This document shows positions 7,764 to 16,902 of a stretch of 64,000 nucleotides of DNA, in pieces. Both the position numbers and the translations under genes were made by a program. How positions within the stretch are numbered: position 1 is the stretch's first letter; the number at the start of each line of letters is the position of its first letter. The notes under the pieces are model-generated. The model did no database searches and was not told the origin of the DNA. It saw only the letters and a list, made by a program, of their open reading frames with translations. This DNA is from CAYSSJ01 sp964433675 (GTDB lineage: Bacteria > Cloacimonadota > Cloacimonadia > Cloacimonadales > TCS61). The stretch covers positions 11,401 through 75,400 of the forward strand of contig CAYSSJ010000013.1 in assembly GCA_964433675.1 (NCBI GenBank), written 5' to 3'.

Positions 7764-8660
7764 ATGAAAAAGCCGGTGTTGAGCATAATCGAATATATCG
7801 GATTCAGGCTCTTTACCTGTCTGTTCAGGATTTTACCATTCTGCTTGTGCAAGCGGCTATTTGTAGCGATTTTCATCTTCGGGGGTATGGTGTTGGGTGT
7901 CAGAAAAAAAGTGGCTTATGCTAATCTGTCCGAAGTATATGAAGATAAAAGTAAGAAAGAGATAAACACTATTCTTAAGAATATGTACACTGAGATGGGG
8001 AAGACCGCCGCCGAGACTTATTGCACAGATATGGACAAACTTTTCGATCAGGTAAGTGTGGAAGGATGGGATAATCTGCAAAAAGCTGTAGAGATGGGAC
8101 GTGGGGTGATATTGGCTACCGGACATCTGGGTAATTGGGAACTTGCCGGACGCTACATCTCCAAACATTTCAAAACAGCCGTGGTTATCAGAAAACAGCG
8201 AAACAGACTTTTTAACGATTATACCAACAAACTTAGAGAAAAGTACGATATCAAGCTCATTTACACCAAAAACGCTCTCAAAGAGATGGTAAAAGCTTTC
8301 GGAGAAGGATATATAGTCTGTCTTCTTATGGATCAAAATGCCGGTAAACGTGGTGTATTGACCGATTTTTTGGGCAGACCGGCTTCCACCTTCGTCGGAC
8401 CGGCCAAGATCGCTATCAAATACAATATCCCCATAGTTCCTGCCGCTGCTATCAGAACGGCGGAAGGTCGGCATCTGCTCTATTTCGATAAGATTATCTC
8501 AGCAGAAGGTTATGATAAATCGCTCACCGGCGTTACCGCCTTAACTCAGCGAATATCCAACCAGATAGAGAAGTATATCCATCGCTATCCTCAACAGTGG
8601 TTTTGGGTACATCGGCGCTGGCGAAAATATCATCGTGCTCGTGAAGTTGCAGAAATATGA
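7764..8660 (+). CDS. Lipid A biosynthesis acyltransferase (LpxL/HtrB family)
   Basis: An inner-membrane acyltransferase of 298 residues that adds a secondary acyl chain during lipid A synthesis. The catalytic HX4E motif is HLGNWE (121-126), with an N-terminal hydrophobic anchor (about 11-45) and the later block MDQNAGKRGV. I chose ATG 7764 because GAGGGA lies at 7752-7757. A longer frame from 7599 would add 55 residues encoded by intergenic repeat. No acyl-ACP partner gene is nearby. Confidence 0.85.
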   Translation: MKKPVLSIIEYIGFRLFTCLFRILPFCLCKRLFVAIFIFGGMVLGVRKKVAYANLSEVYEDKSKKEINTILKNMYTEMGKTAAETYCTDMDKLFDQVSVEGWDNLQKAVEMGRGVILATGHLGNWELAGRYISKHFKTAVVIRKQRNRLFNDYTNKLREKYDIKLIYTKNALKEMVKAFGEGYIVCLLMDQNAGKRGVLTDFLGRPASTFVGPAKIAIKYNIPIVPAAAIRTAEGRHLLYFDKIISAEGYDKSLTGVTALTQRISNQIEKYIHRYPQQWFWVHRRWRKYHRAREVAEI

Positions 8661-8747
8661 GGGATTATGTAAAATCCAAATCCCGTTTTGGGGAAAATTC
8701 TTTACAAGAATGAACGATTGAGAAGTTTTGCAAATGGAGAGTTAAAT

Positions 8748-10688
8748 ATGCGAATATTAATGATAATTAGCATAGTTGCCGTGGCAACGCTGATGTTCGG
8801 TGTCGATTTTCATCCGGCAGAGGGTAGGGATGTATCTCAGTTTAACCGAGAGAGCACTATCTATTATCATGAGCACTCAGACGATCAACATTGGTATGGC
8901 TCACAGCGCTGGGCTGTCTTTTTCGATCTGAACAACTACATCCCCGAGCTCGATAGTCTGGTCTTCGAAGTGGAATCTGCACTTATCTATCTACCGGTCG
9001 AGACTCAGATCGGTGATCTGACGCTCTATCTCGCTCAACACGATCATGATAGTATGCAACCCGGAGATGCACATCAATCAGTCACTACAGAGCAAAACGA
9101 ATTGACCACCGGTTGGAACGAGATCTCATTCGATGCGGTAGCTGATACGGTATTTTGGCTCATTGCCGATTATCATACCTCAGAGCAGGATCAGTTCATC
9201 TCTGCCTCCTTAGGTGGGGGTGAACATAGTTATTTCGGCGTCATCGAGGATGAGCAGTATTATTATTACAATTTCGCTTCTTACAGCATTCAATCCGAAC
9301 TGTTGTTCTCGCTCAAAGGTCATTTTCTGGAAGCCGGTAGCGATCTGGAGCTGGTAGATGCATTTTTAACCGATCCGCTCACCACCGGAAGTACGGTCTA
9401 TCCTATCTTTGAAGTCAAAAATAACTCGGAGAACATTGTCAGCGATGCATACATCGAGTATACACTCAGTTACTATTCAGATTCTCTTCAGGCGCTGGAG
9501 GGAAGTGTGGATTTGGACGATCTTGCTCCATTTGAAGAGATCGAGCTCGATCTGTCCGGAGTGGCAGCGCATGCACTCGATATCCTCAGCACACCTTCCC
9601 AATACAGATGGCAAGCTACCTTACACGCTGTGGACGATATCTTCATGTATAATAACCAGATAAGCAAGAGGTTCACTACTTATGAGACAAACGTTTCCAA
9701 AACTATTATCGAGAATTTCGTCGCCCTTGATGAGCAGGCTACCTTTGATATCTGGGATATTCAAGCCGATTATGAGGATGCAGAGATCATCAATTTCTTC
9801 CCATTAGTCGGAGATCTGCCCTTCTATCACGATGATGCGGTGGTGCGGTTCAATTATTATAATTTGATCGGCTATCCGGTGACTGTGGTTGGCGGAATCA
9901 ACCAGATCCGTGGTTATACTGCTACTTACGCTGATATGCTACAAGCGCACTATAATGAGTATATCGGTCAACATCGTACATATGTTACCCACGATTCTAC
10001 CTCTGCTCTCTATGATGAAGATAATATCGCTACGGTTGAGATTGAATTGGTAAATGCCTCCGCTTATGTGTTTCCCGATTATATCACCCAGAGCAGGGTT
10101 ATCTTTCTGGTAGTTGAGGATATCTCAGAATTGGAAGATCATCCCGGCTTGCTGCTGCGCAGACAAATAGCCAGCCTGCCGCTTACCGGACTCGGTTTCG
10201 ACAACTCCAATACTTTTTCCGTCAGCTTTGATATGATCGAGGGTATCGATACGATCACCGGTGATCATGAGAACTGCTATCTGCTCATCTTAGTACAGCA
10301 TACACCTAGTAAAGCAATCGATTTTACCCATTTCATTCACTTTGCCGATTTCGAACCGGCGCCGGTTTCGGCTGAGCCGGAGTTAATCGCATCAAATCAG
10401 CTCGACACCAAGATATATCCCAATCCACTCTCTGGTGCTAATGTGGTAAATTTTGCTATCCAAGCACCCGATGCCATCAATGATGTTACTATCGAGATCT
10501 ACAATATCAAGGGACAATTGGTAAGACGACTACATAGCGAAGATATGGCAAGTACACATCAGCTTAACTGGAATGGCAGAACTGCTGATGATATTCGTTT
10601 GGCTAATGGTATATATTTCATGAAGGTAAGTGCTCACAGAGGTGATTTCCTTCTCACAGACCATAGAAAGTTCTTGATCATACGCTAA
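8748..10688 (+). CDS. Secreted protein with Omp28-like region and T9SS sorting domain
   Basis: A 646-residue exported protein. A signal peptide (about 1-19) follows the ATG at 8748, which has GGAGA at 8736-8740; an in-frame ATG at 8688 lacks both. Residues 556-646 form a type A Por_Secre_tail domain, with IYPNP, then EIYNIKGQLV and a final NGIYFMKV. The middle (about 325-500) resembles the thioredoxin-like Omp28 family (IIENFVALDEQ, then FYHDDAVVRFNYY) but lacks the CxxC cysteines, so it is probably not redox-active. The next gene starts at its last base. Confidence 0.7.
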   Translation: MRILMIISIVAVATLMFGVDFHPAEGRDVSQFNRESTIYYHEHSDDQHWYGSQRWAVFFDLNNYIPELDSLVFEVESALIYLPVETQIGDLTLYLAQHDHDSMQPGDAHQSVTTEQNELTTGWNEISFDAVADTVFWLIADYHTSEQDQFISASLGGGEHSYFGVIEDEQYYYYNFASYSIQSELLFSLKGHFLEAGSDLELVDAFLTDPLTTGSTVYPIFEVKNNSENIVSDAYIEYTLSYYSDSLQALEGSVDLDDLAPFEEIELDLSGVAAHALDILSTPSQYRWQATLHAVDDIFMYNNQISKRFTTYETNVSKTIIENFVALDEQATFDIWDIQADYEDAEIINFFPLVGDLPFYHDDAVVRFNYYNLIGYPVTVVGGINQIRGYTATYADMLQAHYNEYIGQHRTYVTHDSTSALYDEDNIATVEIELVNASAYVFPDYITQSRVIFLVVEDISELEDHPGLLLRRQIASLPLTGLGFDNSNTFSVSFDMIEGIDTITGDHENCYLLILVQHTPSKAIDFTHFIHFADFEPAPVSAEPELIASNQLDTKIYPNPLSGANVVNFAIQAPDAINDVTIEIYNIKGQLVRRLHSEDMASTHQLNWNGRTADDIRLANGIYFMKVSAHRGDFLLTDHRKFLIIR

Positions 10689-11737
10689 TGAAAGTAAAAA
10701 AAATATTCACCCGTAAATTTATGGAATTGTCAGGAAGTGTGCACAATCACTCCTGCTATTCCTATGATTCCAATCAGAATGTAGAAAAGATCATCACATT
10801 GGCAAAAAAACAGGGGCTTGATTTTATCACTATAAATGACCATAACAACTTCGCTGCTGCCAAAGATGAAGCGGTAAAAAATGTCGAAAATCTATTTGTC
10901 ATCGTCGGAGCCGAGATCAACGATAAAAATAACAACAATCATCTGTTGGTTTTCGATACGAAAAAGCTACCCGATTTATCCGATGTGAAAGACTATGTCT
11001 CGTTTTATACCGATCAGAAGGCAATCCGGTTTGTCGCTCATCCATTCGAGCGCCGTCTTTCCAAACAGTTCAGAAAATATCAATGGACTGATAAGAGTAT
11101 AGATGATTTCGACGGCATCGAGATTTGGAACTATGTGTCTGCTTGGCTCGGTCATCTCAGACCGTCTATAAACGGTTTGCTACTCGTGCTCTTCCCATCT
11201 ACATTTGTCAAGAAACCGCTCAGAGATACACTTACTTACTGGGATGAACTGAACCTACAGGGAAAACGCAGAGCAGCTATCGGTAGCACAGATGCACATA
11301 GTGTGGATTTGCAGAAATTCGGTTTGAAGCTGACGATCCTGACTCACAAGATGCTATTCAAAACTATCCGTACCAACGTGCTTTTACCGGAAGATGAAAA
11401 TATCGACAACAAGACGATCCTTGCCGCTATGAAGCGAGGTAACTCCTATGTGGTGAATTACAAGGTAGGCGTACCTTACAATTTCTATGCCGGTATCAAG
11501 GCTGATAATGGGGGAGAAGCGATCTTCGGTGAAGAGTTCAAATTGGATGGTGAGGCGAAGCTTTACTTTCGGCTCCCTTTTACCGCCAAAGTAAAATTGA
11601 TCCGAAATGGTGAGAAAATAGCCAGCAAACGCGACGATCTCGGGTATTTCTTTATCCGTGCTAAGGGTAATTATCGTTTGGAGATCGAGAAGAATCTGCG
11701 TGGCTGGATCTATACGAACAATATTTATGTAATTTAG
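10688..11737 (+). CDS. PHP domain metal-dependent phosphoesterase
   Basis: A cytoplasmic hydrolase of 349 residues. Metal ligands typical of the PHP fold are visible: HNH (19-21), NDH (50-52), GAE (74-76), His85, AHP (117-119) and a later GSTDAHS. PHP proteins hydrolyse phosphoesters such as histidinol phosphate or nucleotides; the residues after about 250 form an extra beta-rich region of unknown use. The ATG overlaps the upstream stop in TAATG, so it is co-translated with the secreted protein. Substrate is not predictable. Confidence 0.82.
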   Translation: MKVKKIFTRKFMELSGSVHNHSCYSYDSNQNVEKIITLAKKQGLDFITINDHNNFAAAKDEAVKNVENLFVIVGAEINDKNNNNHLLVFDTKKLPDLSDVKDYVSFYTDQKAIRFVAHPFERRLSKQFRKYQWTDKSIDDFDGIEIWNYVSAWLGHLRPSINGLLLVLFPSTFVKKPLRDTLTYWDELNLQGKRRAAIGSTDAHSVDLQKFGLKLTILTHKMLFKTIRTNVLLPEDENIDNKTILAAMKRGNSYVVNYKVGVPYNFYAGIKADNGGEAIFGEEFKLDGEAKLYFRLPFTAKVKLIRNGEKIASKRDDLGYFFIRAKGNYRLEIEKNLRGWIYTNNIYVI

Positions 11738-11750
11738 AAAGGATGTGGAT

Positions 11751-12692
11751 ATGAAAATCTATATAGACCAACTGCACGAATATATAAACAAAGAGATTAT
11801 CAGTGAATTTCTGGTTACTCAAAAAGAACTGCGCGAAGGAAGTAAGGATTTCTATGTGAGAATGAAACTGGCAGATAAGACCGGTACTACAACCGCTAAT
11901 ATATGGAATAATGCCAAACAGCTCTCTGATAAATTCAAAGAGGGCGATCTCATCAAGATAAAAGGGATAGTCATCACCTACAATGCTCAGATCCAAATCA
12001 CCGTGAATAAAGTAAAAGTATTAAACGCAGAGGAATATGACCTAATGGAATTTATCGAGTCCACCTCCAAAGATATGGATAAACTCTCCGAAACCTTGTT
12101 CGGCTTTGTCGACAAGATCTCTCAACCGCATCTGAAGAAACTTCTCAAAAGTATCTTCGAGGATAAAGAGTTTTACAAAAGCTTTGCCGAAGCTCCCGCT
12201 GCCAAGACCTGGCATCATAATTATCTGGGAGGGCTTTTGGAGCATACCGTCTCGGTGGCTAAACTATGCGAATTTCTCTCTCATCAATATCCGGCCGATC
12301 GCGATCTGCTAATCACCGGCGCACTTTTGCACGATATCGGCAAGGTGTTTGAATATCGTACCAAACCGGTGATAGATTTTACTTTGGACGGAAGATTGAT
12401 AGGACACTTATCGCTAGGCGATCAGTTTGTCAGCGATAAAGCTAAAATGATAGATAATTTCTCCCCGTTGCTGATAACCAAGCTACGTCATCTTATCTTA
12501 GCACATCATGGCGAATACGAAAAAGCTTCGGTTAGATTACCGCAGACTCTGGAGGCTGTCATCCTGCACCATGCCGATAACCTCGATGCCCAAACAGTTG
12601 GAGTGAAACAACTGGTGGAAAAAGGGCAAACAGACGATGCTGAATGGTCGGAGTATGATCGGTTGAATAATAGATTCTACCTGCTTCCCTGA
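11751..12692 (+). CDS. yhaM: 3'-5' exoribonuclease YhaM family protein
   Basis: Residues about 10-92 form an OB-fold nucleic-acid-binding domain, and about 155-290 an HD phosphohydrolase domain with H165 (EHTV), HD 194-195 (HDIGK) and a late HHAD. This is the YhaM layout; YhaM degrades RNA and single-stranded DNA from the 3' end with Mn2+. I start at ATG 11751, about 8 bases after AAAGG; a GTG two codons earlier is possible. It lies in a forward cluster with the MBL hydrolase and the antiporter. Confidence 0.88.
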   Translation: MKIYIDQLHEYINKEIISEFLVTQKELREGSKDFYVRMKLADKTGTTTANIWNNAKQLSDKFKEGDLIKIKGIVITYNAQIQITVNKVKVLNAEEYDLMEFIESTSKDMDKLSETLFGFVDKISQPHLKKLLKSIFEDKEFYKSFAEAPAAKTWHHNYLGGLLEHTVSVAKLCEFLSHQYPADRDLLITGALLHDIGKVFEYRTKPVIDFTLDGRLIGHLSLGDQFVSDKAKMIDNFSPLLITKLRHLILAHHGEYEKASVRLPQTLEAVILHHADNLDAQTVGVKQLVEKGQTDDAEWSEYDRLNNRFYLLP

Positions 12693-12714
12693 TTAGTAAT
12701 CCGGAAGGTTTAGT

Positions 12715-13500
12715 ATGTTTCAAACTGCGGTTATTGCCAGTGGTAGTAAAGGAAATTGCTTTTTGGTTAGAACAGAGCAGACTAAGCTCATTATCGACGC
12801 CGGACTGAGTGCCAAGCGAGTATTGGAGGCAATGGCTTCTCTGAAGCTCGACCATAACAAAGTAGAAGCCGTTCTGATAAGCCATGAACATAGCGATCAT
12901 ATCAAAGGGGCGGGGGTCTTGTGTCGTAAACTGAACATTCCGCTCTATATAACTGACCTTACCTATAATCTCTGCCGAGCAAGATTGGGTAAATTGCCGC
13001 TGGGAGTCCATCACTATAAGATAGGAGAAAGATTTGAGATTGGCGATCTGCTTATCGATAGCTTCCCAGCTTCTCATGATGGGATCGATGGTGCAAATTT
13101 CATTATCGAGAAAATAGGGGAGAGCAATCGGAAGCTGGCTCTGGTTACCGATCTGGGCTATAGCTCCAGATTGACTAAACTGAAAATGCAAAAGGCTACT
13201 ACCTTGATATTGGAATGTAACCATGATGTGGATATGTTGCTTGATGGTCCTTATCCCTGGCATCTAAAGCAGCGCATCCGTAGCAGACACGGGCATCTAT
13301 CCAACGATCAGGCAATCGAACTTTTTCAAGAGATCATGCATCCCGAGCTGACAAATGTGATACTCGCTCATCTGAGTGAGGTAAATAACTGTCCCGATCT
13401 GGTCGAGAAACTTTGGTGTGAATTTCTTAGAAGTATCGACTCGAAATCCAAGCTCTTGATTTCGTCTCAATACGAACCTACTCCACTTGTTGATATTTAA
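12715..13500 (+). CDS. walJ: Metallo-beta-lactamase fold hydrolase, WalJ/YycJ type
   Basis: A 261-residue di-metal hydrolase. The HxHxDH motif is HEHSDH (57-62). The opening ASGSKGNCFLV and the later GYSSRLTKLKMQKA.TLILECNHD are typical of YycJ/WalJ proteins, 5'-3' DNA exonucleases implicated in cell-division and DNA-repair coordination in Firmicutes. No walRK two-component genes are nearby. It sits 22 bases after the YhaM gene and 7 bases before the antiporter gene. Confidence 0.85.
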   Translation: MFQTAVIASGSKGNCFLVRTEQTKLIIDAGLSAKRVLEAMASLKLDHNKVEAVLISHEHSDHIKGAGVLCRKLNIPLYITDLTYNLCRARLGKLPLGVHHYKIGERFEIGDLLIDSFPASHDGIDGANFIIEKIGESNRKLALVTDLGYSSRLTKLKMQKATTLILECNHDVDMLLDGPYPWHLKQRIRSRHGHLSNDQAIELFQEIMHPELTNVILAHLSEVNNCPDLVEKLWCEFLRSIDSKSKLLISSQYEPTPLVDI

Positions 13501-13510
13501 GAGGTAGATG

Positions 13511-14485
13511 ATGGTATCCGGTATCCTGGGTGTGATAATGTTCTTTTCGGTACTTCTGTTCGTATTGGGATTCGTTCTGTTGATCAAAAGTGCAAATTGG
13601 TTGATAGACGGAGCCTCGTCGCTGGCTCATAAATTCAGTATCTCCGATATGGCTATCGGATTGTCGGTGGTTGCTTTCGGTACTTCGGCACCGGAGCTAA
13701 TTGTAAACATACTCTCCAGTGTACGCGGACATGATGATATCTGTTTTGGTAATGTCATCGGTAGTAATATTTTCAATATCTTAGTTGTATTAGGTATCAC
13801 CGGGATAATAATTCCACTCACTATGAAGATCGCCACCGTTAAAAAGGAGATCCCCTTCGTTCTGATAACTTCTCTCTTGGTCTTCGGGATGGTGAATAAT
13901 TTCGGCTTTTCCGGCAGTTTGTTATCCAGATTAGACGGATTGATCTTGATAACTATCTTTGTTGTATTTATGATTTATATATTAGGTATGTCAAAAGAGA
14001 GGGTTTTAGAAGGGATCGAGATCAAAGACTATTCGGTGATAAAATCTCTGTGGTTGATAATGATCGGTATGTTCGGACTCTTTCTGGGTGGGAATATGGT
14101 GGTCGGCAATGCGGTTAATATCGCCACCATTCTAAATACCAGTGAGAAATTCGTTGCCCTCACAATGGTAGCTCTTGGCACTTCTCTGCCCGAATTAGTC
14201 ACCTCCATGGTTGCCATCACCAAGAAACGTGCTGATCTGGCTATTGGGAATGTCGTCGGCTCCAATCTTTTTAACCTGCTTCTGGTGCTTGGCGTCACCT
14301 CGGTAGTGAAACCAATATTCTATTCCTACTCTATCAATATCGACTTTATCTTTATGATTTTCGTCTCCGCTTTACTGTTTTTGTTCATGTTCACCGGTAA
14401 AAAGAGGAAACTGGATAGAGCAGAAGCGATCTTGTTCACTTTGCTATATATGATCTATCTTTTCTTTCTGATCTATAGAAGGTAA
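13511..14485 (+). CDS. CaCA-family sodium/calcium antiporter (YrbG-like)
   Basis: An integral membrane protein of about 324 residues and ten hydrophobic segments. Both alpha repeats are present: VVAFGTSAPEL in the first half and MVALGTSLPEL in the second, each followed by GNVIGSN.FN or GNVVGSN.FN. The acidic residues in these motifs bind the cation. I prefer the second of two adjacent ATGs (13508, 13511) because GAGGT at 13501-13505 is better spaced. The function is ion-gradient-driven Ca2+ (or Na+) exchange. Confidence 0.88.
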   Translation: MVSGILGVIMFFSVLLFVLGFVLLIKSANWLIDGASSLAHKFSISDMAIGLSVVAFGTSAPELIVNILSSVRGHDDICFGNVIGSNIFNILVVLGITGIIIPLTMKIATVKKEIPFVLITSLLVFGMVNNFGFSGSLLSRLDGLILITIFVVFMIYILGMSKERVLEGIEIKDYSVIKSLWLIMIGMFGLFLGGNMVVGNAVNIATILNTSEKFVALTMVALGTSLPELVTSMVAITKKRADLAIGNVVGSNLFNLLLVLGVTSVVKPIFYSYSINIDFIFMIFVSALLFLFMFTGKKRKLDRAEAILFTLLYMIYLFFLIYRR

Positions 14486-14595
14486 AAAAATCATTATCAG
14501 AAATCGTTTAAGGATAACTTCCCTATGCAAAGTAATATATGCATTTTGAGATTTGATTTTGAGTCTTGAAAACAAGAGATAATCATAAATATGTT

Positions 14596-14624
14596 TTGAC
14601 ATCACATGCCACTATTATATTTTG
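14596..14624 (+). promoter_or_regulatory. Putative promoter of the secreted protein at 14668
   Basis: TTGACA at 14596-14601, then 17 bases, then ATTTTG at 14619-14624 preceded by T, giving a TAnnTTG-like heptamer. The gene follows a 182-base gap and starts with AGGAGGGA 6 bases before the ATG. Confidence 0.5.
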
Positions 14625-14667
14625 TCATATAGTAAAAAGGCAATAGCCATAAAAATAGGAGGGAAGA

Positions 14668-16836
14668 ATGAAAAAGCTGTTTATCGTTATGATGTTGGTT
14701 GCAGCTATAGGCCTGATGGCCAATGATTCGATCGAGATCAAGCAACCAACCAATCATGTGCCTGTTAGATTAAATATCAACGGGAGTAGTTTAACGAATC
14801 AGACAACCCAAAGAAATGTTCCAGATTATGAATTTTCACGTGCACCAATGGAGTTAGGAATTACCAACTTCTACGATTACATGCCCGGTAGTTACAACAG
14901 TACTCCGATCAGATTACAACCTGCTGCAGATGGTGGTCTCTATATGGGATACTCAGCCCGCGAGACTGCTGAAGCTACACGCCGAGCCTGGTATGCTTAT
15001 ATCGATGATGCCGGTGAAGTTTACATCAATGACCGTATCTCGACAGTCGAAAGACACGAAGGTTTTGTCGGTATCGATATCGATCCAATCAGCGGAAACC
15101 CGATCACAGCCTGGCACCGTCTGATGGATAACAACATAGATTGGGCCGTGGTTTATACATATGATGTGTATAGTATGATGAACGAACCCGGTTTGTGGTT
15201 GCAACCGATCGAAATGATCGATCCGGTCACCGCTCAACATCCAAATCCTGAATTCGCCGGTTGTGAATTTATCTGGCCCTATGCTTTCATAGGTCCTTCA
15301 CCCGAGCCGGACAAAAGAAGAGTATATATTACAGCTAATAACTCTTCTGAAAATCCAGTAACCGACGGACCATCTGAAAATCCGATTATCGCTTACGCAG
15401 ATTTTGATGAGAACGATCTTCTGGGTCAGACTCCACTAGATTGGTCTTACACCAGCATTCCTGAAGCAGATCAATGGCATCTGCAAGGTCTCAGACGTCC
15501 AATTATGTCGATGGCAGTATCAGAAGAAGACGGTAAAGTAGCCTTCTTCGGCTATAATATTGTCTTAGACGGGGATGCCAATGCTAATGCTCTCGATGAA
15601 GAGATGTTTGTATTCGTTAATCACAACTATGGTGAAGGCGAATGGGTAAAACACTCTAGAGATGCTTACTTCGAGATAGGAATGGAAATTCCTTATCACT
15701 TAGATGGCACTTCACCGTTTGCTCTGGAACCAGACGAAATGATCTGTTGGGGACTTATAAATAGTAACCATCAAAATTCACTTTTCTTTGACAATGGCAA
15801 TAAATTAGCTTCTATGCAAAACCTATTCGTTCAAGTTGTTGATCCAAATGGAGTGCCAACTACCAGTTATTACCCCGATTTCGGTTTTCCGAAAGTATTC
15901 ACTTTCGACTTTACTACCGAAGAATTTGAACTGAGAAACGTTGGCTTCATGGGTGATCCTGATGTCTATCATGATACACCTGTACTGCCTTGGAATCCTG
16001 ACGGTGAAGGACAGCAACATAATGATGATGGCTTAGTAATTATGGAATACGGTTGGCCTATATATCATCATGATGTTGATGCTGCTTTCCATGAGAATAA
16101 ACATAAGCTCGCTATCAATGATGATAACGGATGGATTGCTGCTGTATGGCACGAAGGTATCAAGAACAAACTTGCATTCGAAGGTATAGCAGGATATGAA
16201 GATTGGGCAGAAGTACCTGAGTTGGCTATCGCTATTTCAAACGACAATGGCGAAACTTGGTATTTGGAAGAAACCGGCGATTGGTTAGACGAATGGTATA
16301 ATACTATTTATCTCAGCAGTAATGCCGATCCCGAATTAGATGGTATGATCCCTGTATATGCTTACCCGGCAGATTATATTGAAGATCTCGGTAATGGCTG
16401 GGGTCGTCTACACTTTATGTTCATGGACGACAATAGCTTCGGTTCTTTCATCCAAGGTCATGGATCAAACTTGGGTGGACAGATGATGTACACATCTGTT
16501 GATATTTGGTTTGACCCAGATGTCTCCGCTGATGATGTAACTATACCGGTCGCAGACCTGAGTCTCAAAAACTATCCTAACCCATTCAATCCTGAAACTA
16601 CAATTTCTTACTCATTGCAAGAAGCTTCCGATGTGTCTGTAGAAGTTTACAATATTCGCGGACAAAAAGTGAAGACTCTGGTTGATAATGAGCAGAAACA
16701 ACCCGGAACTCATTCTGTAACATGGAATGGTACAGATCAATCAGGTAGAACTGTAGCCAGTGGCGTTTATCTTTACAGAGTTGATGCTGACGGTGGTAGA
16801 TATACCAGCACTAGAAAGATGATCCTGCTTAAATAA
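14668..16836 (+). CDS. Secreted protein with T9SS sorting domain, function unknown
   Basis: A 722-residue exported protein. The N-terminus has a signal peptide ending near residue 19 (MVAAIGLMAND). Residues 634-722 are a canonical type A sorting domain: NYPNPFNPETTISYSL, then VYNIRGQKVKTLVDN, a TWNGTDQSGR turn and ending MILLK. The large central region is rich in Asp, Trp and Tyr and looks like a beta-propeller (sialidase-like or BNR-like blocks such as AISNDNGETWY), but no enzymatic signature could be fixed. It is monocistronic, with its own promoter and a strong terminator. Confidence 0.75.
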   Translation: MKKLFIVMMLVAAIGLMANDSIEIKQPTNHVPVRLNINGSSLTNQTTQRNVPDYEFSRAPMELGITNFYDYMPGSYNSTPIRLQPAADGGLYMGYSARETAEATRRAWYAYIDDAGEVYINDRISTVERHEGFVGIDIDPISGNPITAWHRLMDNNIDWAVVYTYDVYSMMNEPGLWLQPIEMIDPVTAQHPNPEFAGCEFIWPYAFIGPSPEPDKRRVYITANNSSENPVTDGPSENPIIAYADFDENDLLGQTPLDWSYTSIPEADQWHLQGLRRPIMSMAVSEEDGKVAFFGYNIVLDGDANANALDEEMFVFVNHNYGEGEWVKHSRDAYFEIGMEIPYHLDGTSPFALEPDEMICWGLINSNHQNSLFFDNGNKLASMQNLFVQVVDPNGVPTTSYYPDFGFPKVFTFDFTTEEFELRNVGFMGDPDVYHDTPVLPWNPDGEGQQHNDDGLVIMEYGWPIYHHDVDAAFHENKHKLAINDDNGWIAAVWHEGIKNKLAFEGIAGYEDWAEVPELAIAISNDNGETWYLEETGDWLDEWYNTIYLSSNADPELDGMIPVYAYPADYIEDLGNGWGRLHFMFMDDNSFGSFIQGHGSNLGGQMMYTSVDIWFDPDVSADDVTIPVADLSLKNYPNPFNPETTISYSLQEASDVSVEVYNIRGQKVKTLVDNEQKQPGTHSVTWNGTDQSGRTVASGVYLYRVDADGGRYTSTRKMILLK

Positions 16837-16857
16837 AAACAAGCAGAATATAATAAG

Positions 16858-16891
16858 AAGAGCCGGTGTTCATACCGGCTCTTTTTTTTTT
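16858..16891 (+). terminator. Intrinsic terminator
   Basis: AAGAGCCGGT (16858-16867) pairs fully with ACCGGCTCTT (16874-16883) around a 6-base loop, followed by a run of ten T. It ends the secreted-protein transcript, 12 bases before the convergent dehydrogenase gene. Confidence 0.92.
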
Positions 16892-16902
16892 GGTGATGAA
16901 AA

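Noticed and set aside
12559..13263. 234-codon reverse-strand frame across yhaM and walJ
   Set aside because: Covers the conserved catalytic motifs of both real genes on the other strand and has no recognisable domain.
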